Source: Bifidobacterium biavatii DSM 23969 (lineage in GTDB: Bacteria > Actinomycetota > Actinomycetes > Actinomycetales > Bifidobacteriaceae). Taken from it: a stretch of 64,000 nucleotides of DNA. The stretch spans positions 31,447-95,446 of the forward strand of contig NZ_JGYN01000013.1 of assembly GCF_000741165.1 (NCBI RefSeq), in the 5' to 3' direction. Below the pieces are notes generated by a model. That model ran no database searches. It was not told the origin of the DNA and saw only the letters and a list, made by a program, of their open reading frames with translations. Position 1 is the stretch's first letter. Each line of letters opens with the position of its first letter. Positions 1 through 7,009 of this stretch are shown here, in pieces. The position numbers and the translations under genes were made by a program.

Positions 1-231
1 CAGATCAGCCCACTTGCGTGACATTCAGACCAGTAGCAGGGCTGCACTATCCCGAATGTCACGGAACCGGGTCATTTGGCGTGACATTCCCGCTAGTACT
101 TTGTCGGATTAAACTGTTGCATTCCTTTTCTCGGCTCCCCTTGTCAGAGGAGCTGTCACGAAGTGACTGAGGGGGTAGTCAGAACCCATCACATTAGGTC
201 TGACAACCATCGCACCGGTACTGGCCGCATG
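1..231. other. Gene-free left edge with dispersed repeat
   Basis: No convincing gene. The first 90 bases contain several copies of the word GTGACATT or its complement. Bases about 130-190 match a repeat seen again at about 59926-60075 (TCTCGGCTCCCCTTG start, then a GTCACGAAGTGACTGAGG-like hairpin and AGTCAGAACCC). It lies just downstream of nrdI, so it may also serve as the end of that transcript. Confidence 0.5.
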
Positions 232-888
232 TCACGCAAGGGAAGTGTCCGGCACCGTATCAGTCGGCGCAGCAGCCGCGAAGAACCGGGCCAGCCCGTC
301 GCGCGTCTTGCGCACGTCCTCCGGCGTGCCCATGAGTTCGAACGTGAACAGCAGCGGCACCTTGCATTTTGCGGATACGATGCGCCCGGCAGCGGCGTAT
401 GCGTCGCCGAAGTTCGTGTTGCCCGACGCGATCACGCCGCGGATCCACGTGCGATTGTCGGGATCGTTGAGGAATCGCTTGACTTGCGGCGGCACGGCCT
501 TGCTCACGACTCCCCCGCCGTACGTCGGCACGATCAGCACGTACGGTTCGTGCACGGCGAGCGGTTCGTCGCCGGGGCGCAGCGGGATGCGATAGGACGC
601 GATGCCGAGTTCGTCGAGTCGGCAGTTTGCGACGAATCGTGCAGTGTTTTCCGACGCGGATGAAAAGTAGACGACGGCGCCGGCGTGGCGCGGCGACGAT
701 GCGGCCGGTCCAGCTGCGGTTGCATGAGCGGCTGTCGCAACGATGGCCGATGTCACCGAAACTGCCGACGACGACCGTTCGGCCGCGGCGGTCACCGAGT
801 CGGATGCGCTGGTTGCGACGGTCGCCATGTCAGATGCGACTGCGGTCGCGATGACGGACGCGCTTGACTGCGTTGCCGGATCGCTCAT
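232..888 (-). CDS. nrdI: NrdI, flavodoxin-like ribonucleotide reductase maturase, with long N-terminal extension
   Basis: NrdI is a small flavodoxin that assembles the dimanganese-tyrosyl radical cofactor of class Ib ribonucleotide reductase. The family core runs from about residue 70 to the end: a [12 protein letters not shown] phosphate-loop segment, then VPTYGGG and the [11 protein letters not shown] segment that lines the FMN. The start ATG overlaps the nrdH stop as ATGA, so the pair is translationally coupled. The predicted protein is 218 residues against roughly 130-150 for the family; the extra ~70 N-terminal residues are almost all Ala, Ser, Thr and Val. nrdE/nrdF are not in this window, so nrdHI stands alone here. 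Confidence 0.88.
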   Translation of the reverse strand: MSDPATQSSASVIATAVASDMATVATSASDSVTAAAERSSSAVSVTSAIVATAAHATAAGPAASSPRHAGAVVYFSSASENTARFVANCRLDELGIASYRIPLRPGDEPLAVHEPYVLIVPTYGGGVVSKAVPPQVKRFLNDPDNRTWIRGVIASGNTNFGDAYAAAGRIVSAKCKVPLLFTFELMGTPEDVRKTRDGLARFFAAAAPTDTVPDTSLA

Positions 889-1184
889 GCGACCAGAATG
901 CGTTCGTTGGCGCCGGTCGCCGAGATGGTGTCGTGTTCGGCGGCGGATTCGGCCGCGATGGCTTTCGCCAGTTCGCGAATGAGGTCGGGGCGGTATCCAG
1001 TCCACGAATTGTCCGGCGTGATGACGACCGGAGCCTGCTTGAAACCAGCCTCCTGCAGCTGTTCGAGCGTGGACGGGTTTTCGGACAGATCGACGGTTTC
1101 GAACGGAACGCCCAGCTTGGTGAGCTGGCGCTTGGTGGCGTCGCACTGCGGGCAACGCGGTTTGGTGAAGACGGTAACGGTCAT
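885..1184 (-). CDS. nrdH: NrdH glutaredoxin-like electron donor
   Basis: NrdH is a small redoxin with glutaredoxin-like sequence and thioredoxin-like behaviour that reduces class Ib ribonucleotide reductase. The 99-residue protein has the fold's N-terminal strand MTVTVFTKP, the redox motif CPQC at residues 11-14, the VETVD-type segment FETVDL and the APVV cis-proline stretch, followed by the WTGYRPD motif typical of NrdH. The start was chosen for a GGAGG sequence 6 bases upstream. It is the first gene of an nrdHI pair and overlaps nrdI by four bases. Two NrdR-box-like sites lie 60-110 bases upstream. Confidence 0.92.
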   Translation of the reverse strand: MTVTVFTKPRCPQCDATKRQLTKLGVPFETVDLSENPSTLEQLQEAGFKQAPVVITPDNSWTGYRPDLIRELAKAIAAESAAEHDTISATGANERILVA

Positions 1185-1245
1185 GTGATGCCTCCATTCG
1201 GTCGATGCTGTGAACTGCCGAGGAACTAGACTACAACCATGCACG

Positions 1246-1293
1246 ACACTAGTTCTTGTGGCGTGTCGGACACTCCGTCACTAGATATAGGGT
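1246..1293. promoter_or_regulatory. Pair of NrdR-box-like sites upstream of nrdHI
   Basis: ACACTAGTTCTTGTGG at 1246-1261 and TCACTAGATATAGGGT at 1278-1293 both resemble the NrdR consensus ACACWATATATWGTGT (my count about 11 and 13 of 16). Their starts are exactly 32 bp apart, the three-turn spacing known for tandem NrdR boxes. They sit upstream of nrdH. The remaining 300 bases to msrAB hold a short CACCAAG tandem repeat near 1408-1435 and no gene. Confidence 0.6.
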
Positions 1294-1603
1294 TTGCGCC
1301 CGTTCTGGCAGTAGGCGTGTCGCACTATGTCGCAGCGTCCGCGCCGCGGTCGCGCAGCCGAAAATCATCACTGTCAGATACATCACATTGCGCGCCGTCG
1401 TCGCACAGCACCAAGCACCAAGCACCAAGCACCACCACACATCGCGCGCCCATCTCCCGCGTGGCAGAAATAACTCGCTCCGCATCCCCCAAACGGATGA
1501 TTTCTGCCACGCAATCCGGCAGCACGTGGCAGAAACGCCTCAGTGAGGAGCCTGTCAGCGAGCGTTTCCGCCACGAGCACAGGCGGGCGGAACGTGGAGT
1601 AAC

Positions 1604-2599
1604 GTGAAGCCCATGAGCGAGAACAATGCGACGGCGAGCGCCGAGAATACGCCGAAAGACGATGCACGGACCGAAACCGCGTACTTTGCGGGCGGATGTT
1701 TCTGGGGATTGGAACGGTATTTCCAGAACGTGGACGGAGTGACCGACACGACGGTCGGATACGCGCAGTCGAAAACGGAGTCGCCCACGTACGAGCAGGT
1801 GTGCTCGGGCGAGACGGACGCGGCGGAGACCGTGCAGGTCACGTTCGATCCAGATCGCGTCACGCTGCGTACGTTGTCGCTGCTGTTTCTCGAAGTCATC
1901 GACCCGTTCTCCGTCGACCAGCAGGGCGAGGATCGCGGCCGGCAGTACCGCACCGGCATGTGGTATACGGACGAGTCGCAGCAGGCCGTGTACGTCGCCG
2001 CGCTCGAACAGCTCGTCGACCGTCAGCCGCAGCGTCCGGCCGTGCTCGTCGAGCCGCTGCGCAACTTCTATCCGGCGGACCGTCATCAGGACTATCTGAT
2101 CAACAATCCCGGCGGCTACTGCCATGTGCCGATCGCCGCGATCGCGAACGTGCGCAACCGGCAGAAGTACGTCGAAAAGATCTGGGACCTGACGCTCGAG
2201 CAGTTCGCCGTGACGCAGCTCGCCGCGACCGAACGGCCGTTCGTCAACGAGTACGATCACGAGTTCGAGCCGGGCATCTACGTGGACATCGTCAGCGGCA
2301 AGCCGCTGTTTTCGTCGCGCGACAAGTTCGACTCGGGCTGCGGCTGGCCCGCGTTCAGCAAGCCGATCGACGCGGATTCGCTGACCGAGCACGAGGATCA
2401 CCGCATCCCCGGCCGCGACCGCATCGAAGTGCGCACCGCCGACACGCAGATCCATCTCGGCCACGTGTTCACCGACGGCCCCGCCGACCGCGGCGGCCTG
2501 CGCTACTGCATGAACTCCGCCGCCCTGCGCTTCGTCCCGCGCTCCCGCATGGCCGAGGAGGGCTACGCCGACTGGATTCCCACGGTCGACGGCGAGTAA
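1604..2599 (+). CDS. msrAB: Fused peptide methionine sulfoxide reductase MsrA-MsrB
   Basis: Repairs methionine-S- and methionine-R-sulfoxides in oxidised proteins. Residues about 25-175 are MsrA with the catalytic GGCFWG motif (Cys near 32); residues about 195-325 are MsrB with CGWPAF and the catalytic [11 protein letters not shown] (Cys near 302). The CXXC zinc pairs of many MsrB proteins are not seen, as is common in fused forms. Length (331 aa) fits the two-domain family. The start used is GTG at 1604, four bases after GGAG; an in-frame ATG at 1613 is the alternative. It is a stand-alone gene divergent from nrdHI. Confidence 0.93.
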   Translation: MKPMSENNATASAENTPKDDARTETAYFAGGCFWGLERYFQNVDGVTDTTVGYAQSKTESPTYEQVCSGETDAAETVQVTFDPDRVTLRTLSLLFLEVIDPFSVDQQGEDRGRQYRTGMWYTDESQQAVYVAALEQLVDRQPQRPAVLVEPLRNFYPADRHQDYLINNPGGYCHVPIAAIANVRNRQKYVEKIWDLTLEQFAVTQLAATERPFVNEYDHEFEPGIYVDIVSGKPLFSSRDKFDSGCGWPAFSKPIDADSLTEHEDHRIPGRDRIEVRTADTQIHLGHVFTDGPADRGGLRYCMNSAALRFVPRSRMAEEGYADWIPTVDGE

Positions 2600-2855
2600 T
2601 TGTTTCGCGCACGCGTTTCGGCACCCTGTCCGCAGGCTTGCATGCGTTCGCGTTATTCCGCGCCGATATCGGCAAGTAGCGCGGACGCATGCCGTCCATC
2701 GATCTTTCCGAGTCTGCCGCGCTCTCACTACGCCCGCTGATACGCTAGGGAATGCGGAGCGGATGCGTTCGTTTGCACTCGCGTTCCGCCGTGTCGGCCT
2801 CCGCACGTATATCAGGATTCCGCCGCCCGATACGAATGGCGTCAGGAGTTGCAAA

Positions 2856-2994
2856 GCCCCGGAACGTATCCAGTCCCACCACGGGGACGCTAAGCATCGT
2901 GGGGAACGCTCCGCCAAAAGGCGGGGTGGATAGTCACCGCGGTAGACGTTAAAGGCCACAAGCAAGCCGGTCAGCCCAAGGGCGCCGGCTTTTT
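2856..2994 (+). ncRNA. Candidate structured RNA or riboswitch-like leader ending in a terminator
   Basis: The stretch is GC-rich and self-complementary. It contains GGGGAAC, then a CCGCC-AAAA-GGCGG hairpin, then GGGGTGGAT, then GCGGTAGACG. It ends in a GCCGG...GCCGGC hairpin (2966-2989) followed by five T. That order of blocks recalls the c-di-AMP (ydaO/yuaA) riboswitch core, but the 3' CCGAA-CAGCUAACC part is poor and no gene follows. A 6S-like or other small RNA is possible. Confidence 0.3.
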
Positions 2995-3089
2995 GCATAG
3001 ACTGTTTGACATAGGGGCGCTTGACAAAGACCCGGCTCCGACGAAATCCCGCTTGTTTTACGGATAACCGGCTTTTCGATAGGATGATT

Positions 3090-3156
3090 ATGCCTGGACG
3101 GGGTGAGTCTCGTCCGTGATATCAGAATGCCGGCCTGCGCGCCGGCATTCTTGCTT
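3090..3156 (+). ncRNA. Two-hairpin structured cassette, copy 1
   Basis: Starts ATGCCTGGACGGGGTGAGTC. The first hairpin pairs GGACGGG (3096-3102) with CTCGTCC (3109-3115) around loop GTGAGT. The second is a perfect 10-bp stem GAATGCCGGC/GCCGGCATTC (3125-3150) followed by TTGCTT. A near copy lies at 23922-23990 with compensating changes in stem 1. An ATG and in-frame TGA also enclose a 9-codon peptide (MPGRGESRP), so a leader peptide is an alternative. A weak -10-like TAGGAT is upstream. Confidence 0.45.
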
Positions 3157-3240
3157 CAAGCCGTTTCCGGATCATCCGTCCGGCCATTGCCCAGACGTCA
3201 GTGCTGAGGCAGCGGACATGCGCCTGAACATGGTCGCAAG

Positions 3241-3368
3241 TATCCGATTACAGTTTGAAAATATCCGATTAGATGCCTCGGGAATGGCATCAAACGTTGA
3301 TTTTTCAACGATAAGCATCGGATAGATCATGGTTCAAACTATCCGATTAACGCAGATACTATCCGATT
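3241..3368. promoter_or_regulatory. Four TATCCGATT direct repeats in two pairs
   Basis: TATCCGATT occurs at 3241, 3262, 3340 and 3360. Within each pair the spacing is 21 and 20 bp, two helical turns, as expected of an operator for a dimeric HTH protein. Between the pairs is an AACGTTGA-TTTT-TCAACG-type hairpin (about 3293-3310). A partly inverted half copy (GCATCGGATAG) is at 3316-3326. The regulator is unknown. Confidence 0.5.
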
Positions 3369-3490
3369 CGGGAACATTCCCGCCGCTTCGCAATGGACAA
3401 TCGTTCTCATACACTGACATACAGCAAAGGCAAGCGACGCAGCTTACGTCGTCCCTATACCGGCGTTCTGGTCCGGAGGGAAGGGAACGG

Positions 3491-3970
3491 ATGATGTACG
3501 GAGCAGAGTTACACGGTAATGATCCCACAGCAGATCCCTCAGCAGCAGATACGACCGCGAAACGATCATTCTCTGCTACAAACGCGATCTCATGTCGTTC
3601 GTTCGGCCACGTGCGCGGCAATGTGGATAAGATCATCCTGCAAACCACGCATCGTACGCTTGGCCTTATCGACCGTGTCACTCAGAGTCGTATCGACGTC
3701 AGGTTCGGACCAGAGTTGGACTCGATCGTGAAACAGATTCAGATGGGCATGGAGGTTGATACGCGCGGTTTTATCCGGGCCAATGACAGCGAGTTGCCGT
3801 CGATGGATGCGGAGGAACTGATGATCATCCGCGAAGGGCATCGTCCGCTGGTTACGGCCGAAGACTTGGAAGGGACGATCGGCTTGGATAGCACCGGCGG
3901 ATTCGGATCCGTTGATTTCGCGTCCGCTTTGCGTGACAACGATGCCGGCGAGACCTTAGATGGGAAGTAA
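3491..3970 (+). CDS. Hypothetical protein
   Basis: Not recognised. A 159-residue reading frame starting at an ATG-ATG behind GGAGGGAAGG, chosen over the longer frame from 3329 because of this ribosome binding site and because the upstream part overlaps the TATCCGATT repeats. It is hydrophilic, with no signal peptide or membrane segment; the C-terminal half is acidic and Gly/Asp rich. Composition is less GC-biased than the chromosome-type genes. It stands alone in scarred DNA and could be the surviving end of a larger gene. Confidence 0.35.
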   Translation: MMYGAELHGNDPTADPSAADTTAKRSFSATNAISCRSFGHVRGNVDKIILQTTHRTLGLIDRVTQSRIDVRFGPELDSIVKQIQMGMEVDTRGFIRANDSELPSMDAEELMIIREGHRPLVTAEDLEGTIGLDSTGGFGSVDFASALRDNDAGETLDGK

Positions 3971-4189
3971 GTGACGAACGCGATACCGCGATTTCACAAC
4001 GTTATTCCAGAGCGCCGTAGTGGATACGAACAGGATCATTCATGGAGAGATGGAGCCAATCCCTCATCGGAACTTGCAGACGGTTTTATTTAAGTCGGTG
4101 GACCAACGAAAGCTCCCCGTGTCCAGAAAACGTTGATCTTTCAAGGTTTCTTTATTTAAATCAATCATCCTATTCCGCAACAGGTTTGT
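3971..4189. other. Gene-free AT-richer stretch before the duplication
   Basis: No convincing gene. It contains a TTTATTTAAA run near 4151 and two AACGTTGAT words like the one between the TATCCGATT pairs. It ends exactly where the 162-bp duplicated segment begins. Confidence 0.4.
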
Positions 4190-4351
4190 TGCTCGGCCTG
4201 TCCGACGATCCCGCTCCTTCGACGGCGAAGGAGGTGGTCGCCTTCACATAGAAGAAGCCCTCTCCTTGCGAGAGAGGGCCAGGTCCGTTCGGGATCCGTG
4301 GAGGCGGCCGGTCAAAACCGTTTCCCGGATTCCAATCAAGGTAACCAAGAA
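4190..4351. repeat. 162-bp duplicated segment, copy A
   Basis: Nearly identical (only a few differences) to 6602-6763. It carries the last 20 codons and stop of an XRE-type gene (LLGLSDDPAPSTAKEVVAFT) plus ~90 bp beyond. In copy B these codons belong to an intact HTH gene, so copy A is the transplanted one. Its right end falls exactly where the PIN toxin reading frame is cut. No transposase or target duplication is visible. Confidence 0.85.
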
Positions 4352-4438
4352 TGGATGAAACTCCTTGTAGGAAAACGGGTGATGGGTGCGGTAGGACTCG
4401 ATGAAAATGTTCGAGTCCAGCAAAAACAGATCGCTCAC
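4244..4438 (-). pseudogene. Truncated DUF4411/PIN-type toxin
   Basis: The first ~29 residues (MSDLFLLDSNIFIESY...) are the start of a PIN-like DUF4411 protein, a predicted ribonuclease toxin; LLDSN holds the first acidic catalytic residue. From base 4351 downward the frame reads into the duplicated segment and stops after 64 codons, so the other catalytic acids are missing. The GTG start overlaps the stop of the upstream ImmA-type gene as GTGA, the usual coupled arrangement. A functional toxin is not expected. Identification rests on this short N-terminus and its partner gene. Confidence 0.7.
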
Positions 4439-5604
4439 TGATCCAAGCCTTTCGCCTTGAGCAGGCCGTCATAGGCGTGCATGGACCTGACGCCCAGCAG
4501 GGACAGGCCATCGGAATAGGGCAGGCTTCCCCGGTCGACACCGTCCCGGATCATGCGCACGAACCTCGTGTCCAGATGGGAAGCGTTCGTCAGGTTCTGA
4601 TTGCCGCCGGAACCGGCGGCCTCCGTATCCGTCACACGCCGTTCGCTCAGGGCGCGGACCAGACGCACGTCCTCGTCACTGGCCAAGCCAAGCTTATGGG
4701 CGTGAATCGTCAATGCCAAAGCGCTCAGACCGTACCTTTTCGCGCAACCATCCGCAATGTCCTGCACGCGAGCACCATCCGCAACCATCTTCTTCCAATA
4801 CGCGCGGAATTCCTGCTCGTCATCCACGACCGTCAGAACGACGGCCTGGTTGATCTTGCGTTCGACACCATTGCCGCCATCCACGGAGGAGTCGTTGTAC
4901 ACCTCGTTGGAACCGAGCAGCACGTGACCGATCTCATGCAGGAGGGAGAACAGCATCGCCGCATAGGAATCATTGCGATTGACGAAAATCAGCGGCGCCA
5001 CGTCATCCAACAGCACGAACGCGCGAAACTCGCGCACGTCCAGACGGCGCGCATTGGACGTTCCCACCCGGGAGTCGACCATCACCATCAGACCAGCGTC
5101 GGAAGCCCTGCCACGCAGGAAACGGAACCGATCGGCACTGCTCTTATGCCGGCACCAGCCAACGTCCAAAGACAATCCCTCGCGAATACGCTCCGCAAGT
5201 TCACCCGCGGTCGCATGGGACGGCACACTGCCGACCAGCAGATTCTCCCCGAAGCCCTGCGCGATCATCTCGTCACGCGCCCAATCCTGACGGTTGCGCA
5301 TGACCGCGATCGTATCCTGAAGATTCCGGCTCGCTTCGACCCCGTGGTTATCAATCGTGCGATACCGGATCAACTCATCCTCGTGGGATTCGGGAACCAC
5401 GGAACGCACCAGCGCGCCAAACGGCACCTGCAACGCGGAACCGATCGCGGACAACTTGGCAAAAGACAGACTCAACGGACCCGTCTCGTTCAACCACTGC
5501 GGAAACTCAGCAAGACCATCCTTACGCGCCACAGCCGCGGGATCAGCACCACTCTGCCTAACGGCCCACCGGAGCGTGGCCGGATGCACGGTAATAGACG
5601 CCAT
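4435..5604 (-). CDS. XRE-family HTH / ImmA-IrrE (DUF955) metallopeptidase, antitoxin-type
   Basis: Residues about 1-70 form an XRE-like helix-turn-helix (PATLRWAVRQSG, with ALQVPFGAL in the last helix); residues about 150-260 are the zinc peptidase with HEIGH at 223-227. Proteins of this type pair with DUF4411/PIN toxins as toxin-antitoxin or stress-regulatory modules. The 389-residue length is typical. The ATG at 5604 was picked for GGGAG about 7 bases upstream. The downstream toxin is truncated, so this is now an orphan antitoxin-type gene. A self-complementary CGATCGGTCG-like site at about 5700-5715 upstream could be an operator. Confidence 0.85.
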   Translation of the reverse strand: MASITVHPATLRWAVRQSGADPAAVARKDGLAEFPQWLNETGPLSLSFAKLSAIGSALQVPFGALVRSVVPESHEDELIRYRTIDNHGVEASRNLQDTIAVMRNRQDWARDEMIAQGFGENLLVGSVPSHATAGELAERIREGLSLDVGWCRHKSSADRFRFLRGRASDAGLMVMVDSRVGTSNARRLDVREFRAFVLLDDVAPLIFVNRNDSYAAMLFSLLHEIGHVLLGSNEVYNDSSVDGGNGVERKINQAVVLTVVDDEQEFRAYWKKMVADGARVQDIADGCAKRYGLSALALTIHAHKLGLASDEDVRLVRALSERRVTDTEAAGSGGNQNLTNASHLDTRFVRMIRDGVDRGSLPYSDGLSLLGVRSMHAYDGLLKAKGLDQ

Positions 5605-5763
5605 CGCCACACTCCCTTCCGATACCGCAGACAAAAAGACCCACCACATGTCAGAGCGGCGATCTGCAACCTCGGGTGGGTATTGGTTGGTTTCATCATA
5701 TCCGACCGATCGGATTCCAGCACAATCTACGGTCTTTGCTTAACCCATACTTCTCACTGGAAC

Positions 5764-5800
5764 AGAAAAACCCTTGGAATCGTTGAAATTCCAAGGGTTT
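5764..5800 (-). terminator. tRNA-type terminator behind the left tRNA-Lys remnant
   Basis: On the minus strand AACCCTTGGAAT and ATTCCAAGGGTT form a stem followed by TTTTTC. The same terminator, with a different loop, follows the other two tRNA-Lys 3' ends at 24010-24045 and 48073-48106. Confidence 0.8.
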
Positions 5801-5804
5801 TGTT

Positions 5805-5852
5805 GTGCCACCGTGGGATTCGAACCCACAACTTCGAACCCACAACCCACGA
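5805..5852 (-). pseudogene. tRNA-Lys 3'-end remnant (att scar) with duplicated T-arm segment
   Basis: The minus strand reads TCGTGGGTTGTGGGTTCGA, then a second TTGTGGGTTCGAATCCCAC, then GGTGGCA. Compared with the complete gene at 24052-24124 the T-arm 5' strand is duplicated and the acceptor strand has a GGTGG in place of GGGGG. No 5' half is attached. It begins with the shared core TCGTGGGTT, as expected of a displaced att site. Confidence 0.75.
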
Positions 5853-6026
5853 TTCTTTTTCAATATAGAAATGGCAGATAACGACCGATTGCGAGAAGTG
5901 TTGTAAACCGTTGAAAATACTAGGTTTTTACAGCTCTAATCGCTTGGGAGATTGTGACGTTTTTGGACGTTTTACGTCTTTCATGTTGTCTCTATGTTGT
6001 CCCTTCCAGTGCCCCTTCGGCGAGCC

Positions 6027-6130
6027 CGTCCCGCCACGCCGATTTTGGATTGTCTGGCGGAGGTGTGTATCTTAGTGCTGTTGCCCCTTTAGCTCAACGG
6101 TTAGAGCAGCGTCCTTTTAAGTCGTGGGTT
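6027..6130. repeat. 104-bp inverted repeat, left copy (tRNA-Lys promoter plus 5' half)
   Basis: Matches 24077-24181 in inverted orientation with only a few changes. It contains the tRNA-Lys upstream region (GTCTGGCGGAGGTGTGTATC) and the tRNA body to the variable loop. Homologous exchange between these copies would invert about 18 kb including the secretion operon. Confidence 0.85.
6083..6130 (+). pseudogene. tRNA-Lys(UUU) 5' half, left attachment scar
   Basis: GCCCCTT acceptor, D-arm GCTC...GAGC and anticodon loop CTTTTAA are present, then the sequence departs after GTCGTGGGTT into TTTCGGGG. Joining it to 48033-48066 across the shared TCGTGGGTT restores a full-length tRNA, so the pair are the ends of the element in the present orientation. 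Compared with the intact gene, pair 29:41 is G-C rather than A-U, a compensated change. Confidence 0.8.
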
Positions 6131-6210
6131 TTTCGGGGATTAAACGTACTGCCCCGACCCGCTTCACGGATTAAATTTGAACGGTTCCCGGTCATGGAAA
6201 GCGTGTTTCC

Positions 6211-6663
6211 ATGTCTCGGACCAGTGCCTCCGCCGCGTGCGCGTTGCCGCCGGTGTTTGCCGTTGACGGCTTCGCCGATGCCTCGCGCGTCCTGTTCGGG
6301 CGTGGTGTCGTTCCTCAATCCCATGATACCCGTTTTCTGCTGGTTCCCGCCTCGAACCGTGGCATAAGCGTGCCTGACGGGCAGGGTGCGGCAAGCGAAC
6401 GCGAGTTGCGTCGTGACGGCGTGACCACGCGCCGCGTGCGCATGCTGATGGGCGAGCCGAATTATGTGAGCTACGCGGCGCTGGCTCGTATCATGCGGCT
6501 GTCGAAGTCGTCGGTGACGGGCAAGCTTAACGGCGACATCAACTGGACGTTGCCCGACATTCGGCGCATCGCGTCGCATTTCCGCGTTTCCAGCGACTGG
6601 CTGCTCGGCCTGTCTGACGATCCCGTTCCTTCGACGGCGAAGGAGGTGGTCGCCTTCACATAG
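6211..6663 (+). CDS. XRE/phage-repressor-type helix-turn-helix regulator
   Basis: Probably the DNA-binding control protein of the element. The C-terminal ~75 residues hold the HTH: YAALARIMRLSKSSVTGKL with recognition helix, then LPDIRRIASHFRVSSDWLLG and the LLGLSDDP tail common in phage-type XRE regulators. The N-terminal ~70 residues do not look like a domain, so translation may begin further in, for example at the ATG of MLMGEPNY (6442). Its last 20 codons are duplicated at 4190-4251. It lies directly inside the left att scar, a usual place for an excision regulator. Confidence 0.7.
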   Translation: MSRTSASAACALPPVFAVDGFADASRVLFGRGVVPQSHDTRFLLVPASNRGISVPDGQGAASERELRRDGVTTRRVRMLMGEPNYVSYAALARIMRLSKSSVTGKLNGDINWTLPDIRRIASHFRVSSDWLLGLSDDPVPSTAKEVVAFT

Positions 6664-6763
6664 AAGAAGCCCTCTCCTTGCGGGAGAGGGCCAGGTCCGT
6701 TCGGGATCCGTGGAGGCGGCCGGTCAAAACCGTTTCCCGGATTCCAATCAAGGTAACCAAGAA
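6602..6763. repeat. 162-bp duplicated segment, copy B (source copy)
   Basis: Same segment as 4190-4351. Here the first 62 bases are the natural 3' end of the XRE gene, so this is the probable donor. The remaining ~100 bases contain an inverted GCCCTCTCC-TTGCG-GGAGAGGGC hairpin that may be the terminator of that gene. Confidence 0.85.
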
Positions 6764-6823
6764 AGCCCGAATTTTGTGAAGAGAAAGGAAGGCTTTCGCG
6801 GTGCAGACAGAGATTGGATTCTT

Positions 6824-7009
6824 ATGTCTTACAAGCAGGATTGTATACCCGCGCGCGTGACCGTCATCGTGTGCGGAAGCCCGGAAACCCACGGTTTTGA
6901 GGGAAAGTCTTATATCACGGTTTCACCGTATCTCGACGAATCGGTCAGCCGCGCTGACCGGTTGCGGCGTGCCGTGGCCGCGCATCCGGCGGGAGGTGAG
7001 CGCCGATGA
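6824..7009 (+). CDS. Small hypothetical protein coupled to the replication-type gene
   Basis: Not recognised. A 61-residue frame (MSYKQDCIPARVTVIVCG...) whose stop overlaps the ATG of the next gene as ATGA, which supports translation. A longer frame opens at 6710, but that part lies within the duplicated segment, so the ATG at 6824 is preferred. It has one short hydrophobic strand (VTVIVCG) and a basic C-terminus. Its position just before an HTH replication-type protein suggests an accessory role. Confidence 0.5.
   Translation: MSYKQDCIPARVTVIVCGSPETHGFEGKSYITVSPYLDESVSRADRLRRAVAAHPAGGERR

Noticed and set aside
1408..1435. CACCAAG tandem repeat as a CRISPR or regulatory array
   Set aside because: Only about four 7-8-bp units with no spacers; simple sequence repeat.
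2856..2994. tmRNA, SRP RNA or RNase P RNA
   Set aside because: None of the conserved blocks of these RNAs is present (no TTCGA-CCA end, no GGAAGCAGCC, no GAGGAAAGTCC).
1325..2998. A 557-codon minus-strand frame across msrAB
   Set aside because: It is the antisense shadow of msrAB, with Arg-rich composition and no family motifs, and crosses the structured RNA region.
3116..3325. 69-codon frame upstream of the TATCCGATT repeats
   Set aside because: Overlaps the hairpin cassette and operator-like repeats, lacks a ribosome site and has no recognisable content.
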